DNA of 64,000 nt, taken from Leadbetterella sp964489955 (lineage in GTDB: Bacteria > Bacteroidota > Bacteroidia > Cytophagales > Spirosomataceae). Position numbers and translations under genes: made by a program. Under the pieces are notes generated by a model. The model made no database searches and was not told where the DNA came from. It worked only from the letters and a program-made list of their open reading frames with translations. The DNA is taken from positions 35,364-99,363 of the forward strand of contig CAZBAV010000007.1 in NCBI GenBank assembly GCA_964489955.1, read 5' to 3'. Each line of letters starts with the position of its first letter. Positions within the stretch are counted from its first letter, which is position 1. This document shows positions 42,401 through 49,930 of this stretch, piece after piece.

Positions 42401-42592
42401 TCTTGGTACGTCAGCAAAAGTAAAAATACCATCTGCATTGGTAGAAACACCTTTCGTAGACCCCTTCAAAGCCACCGTAACTCCTGGGAGGGGATCATTT
42501 TTTTCATCTACAACTTTACCCGTAATAGTAGACTGGGCATGAGCCAAGCTTACCACTAGCATAAACAGTAGAAAGAGTAATTTTCTCTTCAT
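39491..42592 (-). CDS. SusC/RagA-family TonB-dependent transporter
   Basis: A 1033-residue outer membrane receptor. After a signal peptide comes the carboxypeptidase-like domain (ITGKVVDEKNDPLPGVTVALKG), the TonB box region with the SusC signature LDEVVVTALNQ, then the plug domain (GRNTPATRTFQFGF is the C-terminal strand) and a 22-strand barrel. Together with the following SusD protein it imports a nutrient with energy from TonB. A TAAATTTG element at 42621-42628 is the likely promoter. No sigma/anti-sigma or hybrid regulator is adjacent. Confidence 0.95.
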   Translation of the reverse strand: MKRKLLFLLFMLVVSLAHAQSTITGKVVDEKNDPLPGVTVALKGSTKGVSTNADGIFTFADVPRNSVLVFSFLGYLKEEVEVGAQTTINVTLKSTAESLDEVVVTALNQSVNKKSLGYSLQSLKASDIIDSGQQNIVGAMQGKIAGAIITSSGGDPGGGINIILRGITSISGTADNQPLFVIDGIIISNSTSGGTMTPSTGSNAVNSSEQFSNTNRAADINPDDIESLSVLKGPAATALYGLRASNGAVIITTKRAKSGRLNLSFGSTFGISNVGKSPSLQTTYLQGRSGEFIPVEGSRTPYQSLGPVLEDQNDTDKLYDNFRGFFRTGFSNNTNLSISKGGEKGNIYFSLGRNYNAGIVPNTDFERNSFKLAGTYNVTPKFSVSGSLNYINSGGKRAPSGDKSIFSALAYWPNTYDVNDYKNADGTYKNILPGFTDNPRYLVEASPRHDKVNRYIGDITLNYKINDWLTAKYQLTMDTFNERRNRQVDSTLDVGIGVKGFLVKDFINYREVNSNLYLTATKQLSTNWSSSYMVGNSIVDSKRPDSYWERGEGHIAPFSDQMSSYRNYFTRPYSELNYRIVSFFGDAKFSYKDYLFINVTGRNDIVSTLPKSNNSFFYPSVNVGYVFTENILKSNDILSFGKLRASWAQVGKGTDPYVTGVYFDVTPNFPYGNTVDGFIRRSTTADPNLKPERTTSIELGTELRFAKDKYSLDFTWFSMDSKNQIVRAPVSNVSGYSFYYTNIGLIRNKGVELLASARWVKTKNFTWDMSLNWSKLNGRVLEMPDELKEVSYYDNVVGSLKIREGGKVGELWGYDFRRNEAGDVIINGTTGLPTVDMALKPYGNALPDWTAGLVNSFNYKGFNLSALLEWRHGGDVIDLGDRLALRSGSIKITERRYEQVIYKGVVESVGADGTTTYTPNTKAVYWNDAMYNPSAVASSRFNALDKVNIQDGSWFRLRSVSLGYALPRKMLENTVFKHGVRFSFTGTNLFVNTPFRGYDPESLAFGSGSNLIGFVGRNTPATRTFQFGFVANF

Positions 42593-42620
42593 AATTAGTT
42601 TTGGTTTTTATAGTTTAATC

Positions 42621-42628
42621 CAAATTTA
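42621..42628 (-). promoter_or_regulatory. -7 element of the SusCD operon promoter
   Basis: Minus-strand TAAATTTG matches TAnnTTTG 28 nt before the susC ATG. Confidence 0.45.
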
Positions 42629-42689
42629 TAAACAAAACGGATGCTTTCACGAAATTTTCACTAATATTTCAATCTAAGCAATATAAATC

Positions 42690-43181
42690 TCACTTGACAT
42701 ATTCTAATATTGCAAAATTATATTCGTTTTTTTCTGATTTTGTAAAATTATCTCTTTCTTCAATCCTCCAATTGCTATACGGAGCAATATCAAAGAATGC
42801 ATCACCCTCCACTTCGACATCCACATCTGTAAAGTATAATTTTGTAGCTATTTCGGCAGATTGCCTGTAAATATTATCCCCTCCAATGATAAATATTTCC
42901 TCCTTTTCGCTCAATTTTTTACCCAATTCCACAGCCTCCTCTAGCGAGTGAGATACGGTAACGTTTTCGGCAGTGAAAGCCTTATTTCTTGTAATAACTA
43001 TATTGGTTCTTCCCGGTAATGCTTTACCTATTGAGTCAAAAGTCTTCCGACCCATTATAATTACGTGCCCAAGTGTTCTTTTCTTAAATAGCTTTAGGTC
43101 ATCACTTAACCTCCATAAAAGCTGATTATCCTTACCAATTACTCCGTTTCTTGCTGCCGCTACCAATATAGATATGTCCAT
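42690..43181 (-). CDS. folA: Dihydrofolate reductase
   Basis: Reduces dihydrofolate with NADPH. The 163-residue protein has the expected landmarks: ILVAAARNGVIGKDNQLLW with the active-site region before the Met-20-type loop, DDLKLFKKRTLGHVIIMGRKTFDSIG for NADPH and folate binding, LPGRTNIVITR, and FIIGGDNIY. No thymidylate synthase gene is adjacent. A GATATTTG sequence at 43200-43207 on the minus strand may be the -7 element. Confidence 0.95.
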   Translation of the reverse strand: MDISILVAAARNGVIGKDNQLLWRLSDDLKLFKKRTLGHVIIMGRKTFDSIGKALPGRTNIVITRNKAFTAENVTVSHSLEEAVELGKKLSEKEEIFIIGGDNIYRQSAEIATKLYFTDVDVEVEGDAFFDIAPYSNWRIEERDNFTKSEKNEYNFAILEYVK

Positions 43182-43240
43182 AGATGAATATTTTCTTACA
43201 AATATCTGTTAAATGAATATACAAAACCAAATTGAAACAG

Positions 43241-43942
43241 ATGAGTAAAGTAGCGTTCATTACAGGCGGAACCAAGGGTATAGGATATGGCGTAACCGAA
43301 AGCCTTTTAGAAAAGGGTTATAAAGTGGCCTTTACAGGTAGGACTGCCGAAGGCGTCTCAGAGGCCCAAAAAGAATTAGAAAGCAAATACGGCAATAATA
43401 TATTAGGTATTGTAGCTGATGTCCGTGAACTGGGAAGCTTAAACAAAGCCACCAGCGAAACTCTTGCGGCTTTTGGCCAAATAGATGTATTGGTGGCAAA
43501 TGCCGGAGTAGGTGTTTTCAAGGAGATTAGCGAACTCACAGCCGACGACTGGAACGACACCATGGATACCAACCTTACAGGCGTTTTTTATTCGGTAAAA
43601 GCTACCTTAGACGAAATCATAAAACAAAAAGGATACATCATAACTATTGCTAGCTTAGCCGGTACGAACTTCTTTGCCAAAGGCACAGCTTACAATGCCA
43701 GCAAATTTGGATTGGTGGGCTTCAGCCAGGCTTTGATGCTTGATGTACGCGAGCATGACGTAAAAGTGAGTACCATTATGCCCGGCTCCGTGGCCACACA
43801 TTTTAATGGACATATTCCATCTGACACCGATGCATGGAAAATCCAGCCTGAAGATATTGGCCAGATGGTGGTAGATTTATTGGAAATGAACCCAAGAACC
43901 CTCCCAAGTAAAATAGAGGTAAGACCAAGTCGTGTAAAGTAA
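43241..43942 (+). CDS. Short-chain dehydrogenase/reductase (FabG-like)
   Basis: A 233-residue NAD(P)-dependent SDR. It opens SKVAFITGGTKGIGYG (cofactor loop), has VANAGVG, the catalytic serine in ITIASLAGTN and the Tyr-x-x-x-Lys pair in YNASKFGLVGF, with a C terminus typical of 3-oxoacyl-reductase-like proteins. The substrate is unknown. The ATG at 43241 is used; the upstream frame begins at a TTG at 43232 with nothing to support it. It is divergent from folA and followed by a terminator. Confidence 0.85.
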   Translation: MSKVAFITGGTKGIGYGVTESLLEKGYKVAFTGRTAEGVSEAQKELESKYGNNILGIVADVRELGSLNKATSETLAAFGQIDVLVANAGVGVFKEISELTADDWNDTMDTNLTGVFYSVKATLDEIIKQKGYIITIASLAGTNFFAKGTAYNASKFGLVGFSQALMLDVREHDVKVSTIMPGSVATHFNGHIPSDTDAWKIQPEDIGQMVVDLLEMNPRTLPSKIEVRPSRVK

Positions 43943-43976
43943 ACTTTGCCCAATTATGTGAATCTCAGAGAATATG

Positions 43977-44005
43977 ATAAAGCCACAATAAATTTGTGGC
44001 TTTAT
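43977..44005. terminator. Terminator between the SDR gene and the encapsulin operon end
   Basis: Perfect 12-bp arms ATAAAGCCACAA / TTGTGGCTTTAT with a 5-nt loop, flanked by A and T runs. Confidence 0.75.
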
Positions 44006-44076
44006 TCATTTCATAATCCTAAAAGCTTGTCAAAAAAGTCCCTCTCCCGTAACTTAATCAAGAGTAATGATTGCCA

Positions 44077-44370
44077 TCACACATAACCTTTGATAGAGTT
44101 TGGGATTTTATGCTGTTCAAAATACTTTAATGCCTTTAGGTTATCCTCCTTATTACCCTGTAGATGCAGCAGGAGCTTGCCAAACGTGGCATTTCCCAGA
44201 TATTCTACATCTGCTTTCAACACTTTATAAGGAATCTTATAATCATTGTGGACAACAGAAAGTATCCTCTCAAATGCAATATTGCCATTTAGGTGCAGCT
44301 CTATTAGCGGATAAAGCCCTTCACGCTGTTCCGACTGCAAACGGGTGTGTATGATTTGTGATATGCACAT
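44077..44370 (-). CDS. Free-standing NIL-domain protein
   Basis: A 97-residue protein consisting of little more than a NIL domain, the ferredoxin-like substrate-sensing domain at the C terminus of the methionine importer ATPase MetN. Hallmarks are YPLIELHLNGNIAFERILSVV, DVEYLGNATFGKLLLHLQG and EDNLKALKYFEQHKI. No ATPase motifs precede it on this strand, so it is either a true one-domain protein or what is left of a metN gene. It follows the DUF4395 gene by about 150 bases on the same strand and may be the last gene of the encapsulin operon. A methionine/cysteine-sensing role is inference. Confidence 0.62.
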   Translation of the reverse strand: MCISQIIHTRLQSEQREGLYPLIELHLNGNIAFERILSVVHNDYKIPYKVLKADVEYLGNATFGKLLLHLQGNKEDNLKALKYFEQHKIPNSIKGYV

Positions 44371-44521
44371 ATTTCTGATATTCAGTGATAAGTAGTATGT
44401 TGACTATTTTTACTTTTAGCCAATAGCCCAATTCAAGTGAGAATGCCAAATTATTAAATACTTTGAGCGAGAAAAACCTTAAAAGAAGAACTCCTTGTTT
44501 TCTATAAGATTCTTTGTTCAA

Positions 44522-44947
44522 TCATTTGTGTAATTTGTTGATAATTGGAGCTACAATCCAGTTATAGGCATAACAACCCAAACAGACCTTAAAAACCGAC
44601 TCCAAAACCGCACAAAAAACCAATATGCCACCCACCACCAAAGCCGGATAGCGGGCATCAAACACAAATAGGAGAAAAACAGCGAGTGAAAAAACGAAAC
44701 CTAACAATGCCGCAAACCTTTTGGGTGGAGCAAAAATAGGTTTCAGCTCTAGCTTAAGTAAATCAGCTATGACTTTCCCAATAGCCGCCAGAGGAGATGT
44801 TTGCTCCGTAAACGCTCTGATGGCAAAATCTGCCGCCAAAAAGAATATCAGGAATTTCCATTGGGTAAATAGGGACAAAACGGTTAAAACCACTACTTGG
44901 CCTGCAACCAGCCTCACTACGTATTCGTCTACATGTGTTTTTGCCAT
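44522..44947 (-). CDS. DUF4395 membrane protein with CxxC
   Basis: A 141-residue protein with about four helices and the DUF4395 signature VCLGCYAYNW (C122 and C125) near the C terminus. Such proteins often accompany thioredoxin-like or sulfur-transfer genes and may carry electrons or sulfur across the membrane; the activity has not been shown. The start is 4 nt after the cysteine desulfurase stop, so translation is probably coupled, tying it to the encapsulin operon. Confidence 0.85.
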   Translation of the reverse strand: MAKTHVDEYVVRLVAGQVVVLTVLSLFTQWKFLIFFLAADFAIRAFTEQTSPLAAIGKVIADLLKLELKPIFAPPKRFAALLGFVFSLAVFLLFVFDARYPALVVGGILVFCAVLESVFKVCLGCYAYNWIVAPIINKLHK

Positions 44948-44951
44948 AATA

Positions 44952-46796
44952 TTAGTTCTTTTTCTTACTTAATGCATATACGGTTTGTGCCAATAAATCC
45001 ACCTCTTGTCGTGTATTATAAAATGCAAAAGACGGCCGCACAGATGATTCCACACCCAATCTCCTGAGTATAGGCTGAGCACAATGATGTCCTGTTCTCA
45101 CAGCTATTCCTACCTCATTTAGGGCTTTTCCCACTTCCTCATTATTATAGCCTTTTAGTGTAAATGACATCACACTGGTTTTATCACGGGCAGTACCTAT
45201 TAGCCGCACTCCAGGTATTTGTTTAAAGCAATGCGTAGCGTAAGTAAGCAAGTCATGTTCATATTGGTATATATTATCTATACCTATTTTTTGGACATAC
45301 TGTATGGCCGCGGCTAATCCAACTGCATCCGCTATATTACCCGTACCCGCCTCAAAACGGTTGGGAGCATTATGGAAAACTGTTTTTTCAAAAGTCACAT
45401 CCTGTATCATGTTCCCTCCACTTTGGTAAGGTTGGGTATTATTGAGTATTTCTTCTTTTCCATATAATACGCCAATGCCCGTGGGACCAAAAATCTTATG
45501 CCCAGAAAACACAAAGAAATCGGGATTAAGATACTGTAAATCTACTTTTATGTGGGATACAGACTGGGCTCCATCAAGCAAAACCTTAGCTCCAACCGCA
45601 TGGGCCAAGTCTATTATTGTTTTGGCTGGTGTAACTGTACCCAGAGCATTACTCACATGTGTAAAAGCTACCAATTTGGTTTTGGGATTAAGCAGTTTTA
45701 CGTACTCGTCTAGCAGAAGGTTCCCCTCATCATCTACGGGAATTACCTTTATTGTAAAACCTATCTTCTTAGCCAACTGCTGCCAGGGCACTATGTTGGC
45801 ATGGTGTTCCAAATGGCTGATGATAATCTCGTCGCCCTCCTTGAGATTTTGCCCGCCCCAACTATGGGCTACGAGATTAATCGATTCAGTAGTGCCTCTA
45901 GTGAATATTATTTCATTTACTGAGGTTGCATTAAGAAAGCCACGGATAATCTGCCGGGCTTCTTCATACGCATCGGTAGCTCGTGCTGCCAATTCATGTG
46001 CTGCACGGTGTATGTTAGAGTTTTCGTGCTGGTAAAAATAGCTAATACGATCTATCACAGACTGGGGTTTTTGAGTAGTGGCGGCGTTATCAAACCACAC
46101 CAACTTACGGCCATTTACCTGCTCATTAAGTATCGGAAAATCCCTTCGTACAGCTGCCACATCAAATGCTTTCCCAGAAAAACTTGTTAAACGACCATTT
46201 ACCGCCTCCTGACCGGGATAGCCTGTTTGAACTTGGGAAAAATCAAAACCTCCTTCCAGAAAGTAGTAAGGCAGAGCTCCCGCATCTAAAGGGATTTGGG
46301 GTAAATGCTTAAACTGGGTTATTTGACCCAGTAACCCAGATAGCCCTCCAAGGTGATCATCATAGGTCTCTTGAAACGGCACTACATTTTCCTGAGAATA
46401 AAAAAGCGAATTAGAAATGCCTGGCTGTTTCCCACTTCCTGCTACCGAAACTGGAATTTTCCCGTCATAAAATGCCGTATCCTGATAGCTTGTCTGCGGG
46501 TTTTGTATATCGAAATTGGAATAGATTTGGGCGTAATCCTTTTCAGACTTCTCTATAAAGTCTGGCACAGCAGATGAACCCCGGTTCACGTTTTCAAAAA
46601 TATAATTCTCCGTAAAGTCCCTTCCTAACGTATTGTTACCCCCGGTCTGTCCCTGAACAAACAAAGGGTCATTGAGACTTGTCTGGGGCTTATCTAAACT
46701 AAAATCACCGGAATCAAGGACTCTATTGTCCGATACACTACCGTTGGGCAAAGTCTTAAAAAGCTGGTTGGCCAAGGCTTCCAATTCTTTTTCCAT
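44952..46796 (-). CDS. Encapsulin-associated cysteine desulfurase with N-terminal cargo extension
   Basis: A 614-residue PLP enzyme. Residues ~212-612 are a SufS-type (group II) cysteine desulfurase with WFDNAATTQKP, the PLP lysine K434 (FSGHKIFGPTG) and the nucleophile C572 (RTGHHCAQP). Residues 1-205 are a low-complexity, probably disordered extension rich in Gly, Ser, Asn and Gln that matches family 2A encapsulin cargo proteins, in which it targets the enzyme into the shell. Two copies of a PQTS-centred motif occur at 32-46 and 95-109. The enzyme takes sulfur from cysteine as persulfide, here presumably within the nanocompartment encoded 3 nt upstream. Confidence 0.93.
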   Translation of the reverse strand: MEKELEALANQLFKTLPNGSVSDNRVLDSGDFSLDKPQTSLNDPLFVQGQTGGNNTLGRDFTENYIFENVNRGSSAVPDFIEKSEKDYAQIYSNFDIQNPQTSYQDTAFYDGKIPVSVAGSGKQPGISNSLFYSQENVVPFQETYDDHLGGLSGLLGQITQFKHLPQIPLDAGALPYYFLEGGFDFSQVQTGYPGQEAVNGRLTSFSGKAFDVAAVRRDFPILNEQVNGRKLVWFDNAATTQKPQSVIDRISYFYQHENSNIHRAAHELAARATDAYEEARQIIRGFLNATSVNEIIFTRGTTESINLVAHSWGGQNLKEGDEIIISHLEHHANIVPWQQLAKKIGFTIKVIPVDDEGNLLLDEYVKLLNPKTKLVAFTHVSNALGTVTPAKTIIDLAHAVGAKVLLDGAQSVSHIKVDLQYLNPDFFVFSGHKIFGPTGIGVLYGKEEILNNTQPYQSGGNMIQDVTFEKTVFHNAPNRFEAGTGNIADAVGLAAAIQYVQKIGIDNIYQYEHDLLTYATHCFKQIPGVRLIGTARDKTSVMSFTLKGYNNEEVGKALNEVGIAVRTGHHCAQPILRRLGVESSVRPSFAFYNTRQEVDLLAQTVYALSKKKN

Positions 46797-46799
46797 GGT

Positions 46800-47717
46800 T
46801 TAGTATTTGTATTCGTGGTACTTTGTTACATCTACGTCTTCCAGTACAGCTATGGCATCGTCTACCAAAACTACCAAAGAGCAGTATAATGAAATAAGGT
46901 ACGAAGCAATGGCCTTGTCGTTTATTCCGGTAAACTTAACAGACAGCCCTGGGGTTTGCTCACCCGGCAGGTTGGGTTGGTATAAACCAATCACGCCTTG
47001 TCTGGCTTCACCTGTACGTATTAATAATATCTTAGATTTACCATTTTCTACAGGTACCTTATCACTTGGTATAAGCGGAATACCCCTCCAGGTTAGAAAC
47101 TGCGAACCAAAAAGTGATACTGTTGGAGGTGGTACACCCCTGCGGGTACATTCACGGCCAAAAGCAGCTACAGCCAAAGGATGTAAAAGAAAAAAGCCCG
47201 GCTGTTTCCATACTTTGGTAATTAACTCATCTAAGTCATCGGGTGTGGGTGTCCCTCCACGGGTTTTTATGATTTGTTTAGGAGCCACACTCTTTAGCAG
47301 ACCGTAGTCGGCATTATTAATGAGCTCGCTCTCCTGGCGTTCTTTTATCTTTTCTATTGCCAAACGGAGCTGCTCACTAATTTGGTTATAAGGTTTACTG
47401 TAAAGATCTGATACCCTAGTATGGATATCTATAAAGGTATTTACTGCACTGAGATTGTATTCCCGTGGATTTTCATCATAATCTACAAAGGTATGGGGCA
47501 AAACGCTCTCGTCCCTACGTGAGCAGTCTACCTGTATACCTTCCTCTCCCACTACCTTATTTAATCTGAACACTCCTGACTCTACCGGTACCCAGTTGAG
47601 TAAATGTACTAACCACCTGGGCGAAATACTTTCTAGTTGTGGAACCGTTCTAGTGGCAATAGCCAAATGTCTGGCTGCTACATCTCCAAGAGCTGTTTGC
47701 TGCTGTTTTACACTCAT
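46800..47717 (-). CDS. Family 2A encapsulin nanocompartment shell protein
   Basis: A 305-residue HK97-fold shell protein that should self-assemble into a hollow icosahedral particle. The N-terminal segment ALGDVAARHLAIATRTVPQL, the next block SPRWLVHLLNWVPVESGVFRLNKV and PGFFLLHPLAVAAFGREC are hallmarks of the SrpI-type (family 2A) encapsulins, which lack a cyclic-nucleotide domain. In cyanobacteria SrpI packages a cysteine desulfurase and responds to sulfur starvation; here the desulfurase gene starts 3 nt after this one. The operon has a clear -33/-7 promoter with an operator palindrome, so expression is probably repressed under normal sulfur status. Confidence 0.95.
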   Translation of the reverse strand: MSVKQQQTALGDVAARHLAIATRTVPQLESISPRWLVHLLNWVPVESGVFRLNKVVGEEGIQVDCSRRDESVLPHTFVDYDENPREYNLSAVNTFIDIHTRVSDLYSKPYNQISEQLRLAIEKIKERQESELINNADYGLLKSVAPKQIIKTRGGTPTPDDLDELITKVWKQPGFFLLHPLAVAAFGRECTRRGVPPPTVSLFGSQFLTWRGIPLIPSDKVPVENGKSKILLIRTGEARQGVIGLYQPNLPGEQTPGLSVKFTGINDKAIASYLISLYCSLVVLVDDAIAVLEDVDVTKYHEYKY

Positions 47718-47770
47718 TTTATAGTTTTTAAAAGGTTTCTTATGTGTTCTTCCCTAGAACTATTATGAGG

Positions 47771-47815
47771 CAAAATTAAATCATTCTATTAGTCTACCAA
47801 ATAAGTAGACTAATA
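47771..47815 (-). promoter_or_regulatory. Encapsulin operon promoter with overlapping 29-bp operator palindrome
   Basis: On the minus strand: TTTG at 47798-47801, a 19-nt spacer, then TAATTTTG at 47771-47778, an ideal Bacteroidota promoter. A perfect palindrome with 11-bp arms (TATTAGTCTAC / GTAGACTAATA) and a 7-nt centre spans 47787-47815, with the -33 box in its centre. The leader to the ATG is about 47 nt. Confidence 0.75.
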
Positions 47816-48004
47816 TTTTTTATTTAATTCTATCTTTTCTTGAAAATGTATCTCTATGCCACCAAAAAATCCAACCACTGTCAATAATTCCGCAAACGTT
47901 CCCGTAGAAAAATCCAAGTTTTTATAGAAAAACCTATAAAACAAATAGTACTTTAGTAAAGGTGTTGTGTATTAAACATGGGCAGTTATAAAACTTAAAA
48001 CAGA

Positions 48005-49381
48005 ATGAACAGTACAAGAAGGTCTTTCTTGCACTCGGTGGCAATGCTTGCCGCTGGAGCTGCAATCTCTAGTCCGTTGGAAGGATTTGGAGCAAACAAA
48101 AAGTTAAAAGTGGTTTTGGTTGGCACGGGTGTTCGGGGAATTTCCTTTTGGGGAAAACGCTTGGTAGAGCAATACCCTGAGAAACTGGAGTTTGTAGGTT
48201 TATGTGACCACAATCCTGGCCGGGTTAAATACGCCAAAGAGTTTATGGGTGTAAACTGTAATATTTTTACCGACTTTGACAAAATGCTCCGTGATACCCA
48301 ACCCGACCTCGTGATTGTATGTACAAAAGATTCTAACCACCACGAATTCATAGTAAAAGGCCTGGGCTTTGGAGCAGATGTACTCACAGAAAAGCCTTTG
48401 ACTATTGATGAAGATAAGTGCCGACAAATTGTAGAAGCCGAAAGGAAGTCTAAGCGAAACCTAATTGTAGGCTTTAACTACCGTTGGAGTCCATACATGA
48501 CAAAAATAAAGGAGCTTTTACACAACAACACTATAGGAAAAGTAACTTCTGTAGACTTTAACTGGTATCTCAATAATCACCATGGAGCATCCTATTTTAG
48601 ACGTTGGCATGGACTTATGGACGGCGGCGGCTCACTATGGATACACAAAGCAACCCACCATTTCGATCTACTAAACTGGTGGTTAAATGACACCCCAGAT
48701 GAGGTTTTTGCATATGGTGCTCTGGAACACTATGGTAATAACAGTAAGTTTAAGGGCGAAAACTGCCGTACTTGTACGCATAAAAAAGACTGCAAGTATT
48801 TTTGGGATATTACTACCAACCAACACTACATGAAGCTATATGTAGAAAATGAGAAATACGATGGCTACATACGAGATAAATGTCTCTTTAGGGACGAAAT
48901 TGACATCTATGATAAGATGTCGGCACAAATAAAGTACCAAAGTGGAGTTATTGCCAACTATTCCTTGACTACCTATTCGCCATTTGAAGGTTGGAGAATT
49001 GCTTTTAATGGAACAGAGGGCCGCATTGAGGCTTGGCTAGATATTCCTTATGTAAACAATGAGCAGGTTGACCAAGAAAAACGCCATGCTTTAGAAATGA
49101 GCCAAGGCTTGGATAAAGACAGCATCATAGAGCCGCTTATCTTACACAAAAACTGGGAGGATTTCCAGACCATTAATGTAGTAAGTGAAAAGTCGGGACA
49201 CGGAGGTGGCGACCGTCGTCTTCATGATAAAATATTTCTGACACCTAATGCTCCGGATCCACTTAGTCATTCAGCCGGTTTACGTGATGGCGTGATGTCT
49301 ATAATGGTGGGCATTGCGGCTCGAAGAAGTATTGAATCCGGAAAAGCTATTAAGATTAGTAGTTTGACGGATGTGAAATAA
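48005..49381 (+). CDS. Tat-exported Gfo/Idh/MocA oxidoreductase with a cysteine insert
   Basis: A 458-residue NAD(P)-dependent oxidoreductase. Residues 1-30 are a twin-arginine signal (STRRSFLHSVAMLAAGAA), so it is probably folded with cofactor before export to the periplasm. The Rossmann domain begins VVLVGTGVRGISF, and the conserved EKP motif supplies K130. The C-terminal domain has an insert with C254, C257, C263 and C293, which could hold Zn or a cluster. Relatives include glycoside-hydrolase-109-type and sugar-modifying enzymes; the substrate is unknown. It is divergent from the encapsulin operon by 290 bp and stands alone. Confidence 0.88.
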   Translation: MNSTRRSFLHSVAMLAAGAAISSPLEGFGANKKLKVVLVGTGVRGISFWGKRLVEQYPEKLEFVGLCDHNPGRVKYAKEFMGVNCNIFTDFDKMLRDTQPDLVIVCTKDSNHHEFIVKGLGFGADVLTEKPLTIDEDKCRQIVEAERKSKRNLIVGFNYRWSPYMTKIKELLHNNTIGKVTSVDFNWYLNNHHGASYFRRWHGLMDGGGSLWIHKATHHFDLLNWWLNDTPDEVFAYGALEHYGNNSKFKGENCRTCTHKKDCKYFWDITTNQHYMKLYVENEKYDGYIRDKCLFRDEIDIYDKMSAQIKYQSGVIANYSLTTYSPFEGWRIAFNGTEGRIEAWLDIPYVNNEQVDQEKRHALEMSQGLDKDSIIEPLILHKNWEDFQTINVVSEKSGHGGGDRRLHDKIFLTPNAPDPLSHSAGLRDGVMSIMVGIAARRSIESGKAIKISSLTDVK

Positions 49382-49930
49382 CGATAATAATGAAGTTGAG
49401 GGCTTCTTACGAAGCTCTCCCCCTATTGGCATCTAAGAAATAGCTATTTAAGAAAGTTCTTAGTTATTAGGGTTAACTGAGATTTTGCCTATAGCGTTGG
49501 GCTTTGTCATACTCCGCCCAAATACGATTAATACTTAACATTCATAGAAAACAACATGGCATTAGAATCCGTCTTCTTTTCCCATCCTCCACTGCCTTCA
49601 CTTCTTTCGAGAACATTTCCTCCTTTCACCAGCTTGAAGCCAAAAACAGGGAATAGATTGTCAGTAAATTTTACTTTCTTAGCATTCAGTATTTCCACGC
49701 CTAACGTAACGCCTCTCTCTGGAAACACTATATTTTGTTGCCTGATGTCAAAAGAGTTATCACGTAATTTTCCTGGAAACCTAGTTTCAAACAAAAAGTA
49801 TTTAATACAATTGTAAACGTTTTAATGAGTTATTTATGTTTTTGAATCCTTAAACACTATTTTGCAAACCAAACGCATTAAAAGTACTGAATAATCGTTC
49901 TTGCTTAAATCAATAAACTGAACCACTCTA
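49382..49930. other. Intergenic region with one possible gene remnant
   Basis: About 550 bases. A short GC stem (GGGCTTC / GAAGCTC, near 49398) follows the oxidoreductase stop. The minus-strand frame 49528-49794 is the only coding-like stretch. No promoter of the TAnnTTTG type was found for the DUF3857 genes. Confidence 0.4.
49528..49794 (-). pseudogene. Possible 3' remnant of an outer membrane protein gene
   Basis: An 88-codon frame without a good start codon (TTG) and closed by a stop just upstream. The translation has alternating beta-strand-like segments and ends AMLFSMNVKY, like the last strand of an outer membrane barrel. It may be the C-terminal end of a decayed or truncated gene. I cannot name the family, and it could also be chance. 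Confidence 0.35.

Noticed and set aside
45442..46035. Long plus-strand frame (197 codons) opposite the cysteine desulfurase
   Set aside because: The opposite strand encodes a clearly recognised enzyme with all catalytic motifs; the antisense frame shows only low-complexity serine-rich sequence.
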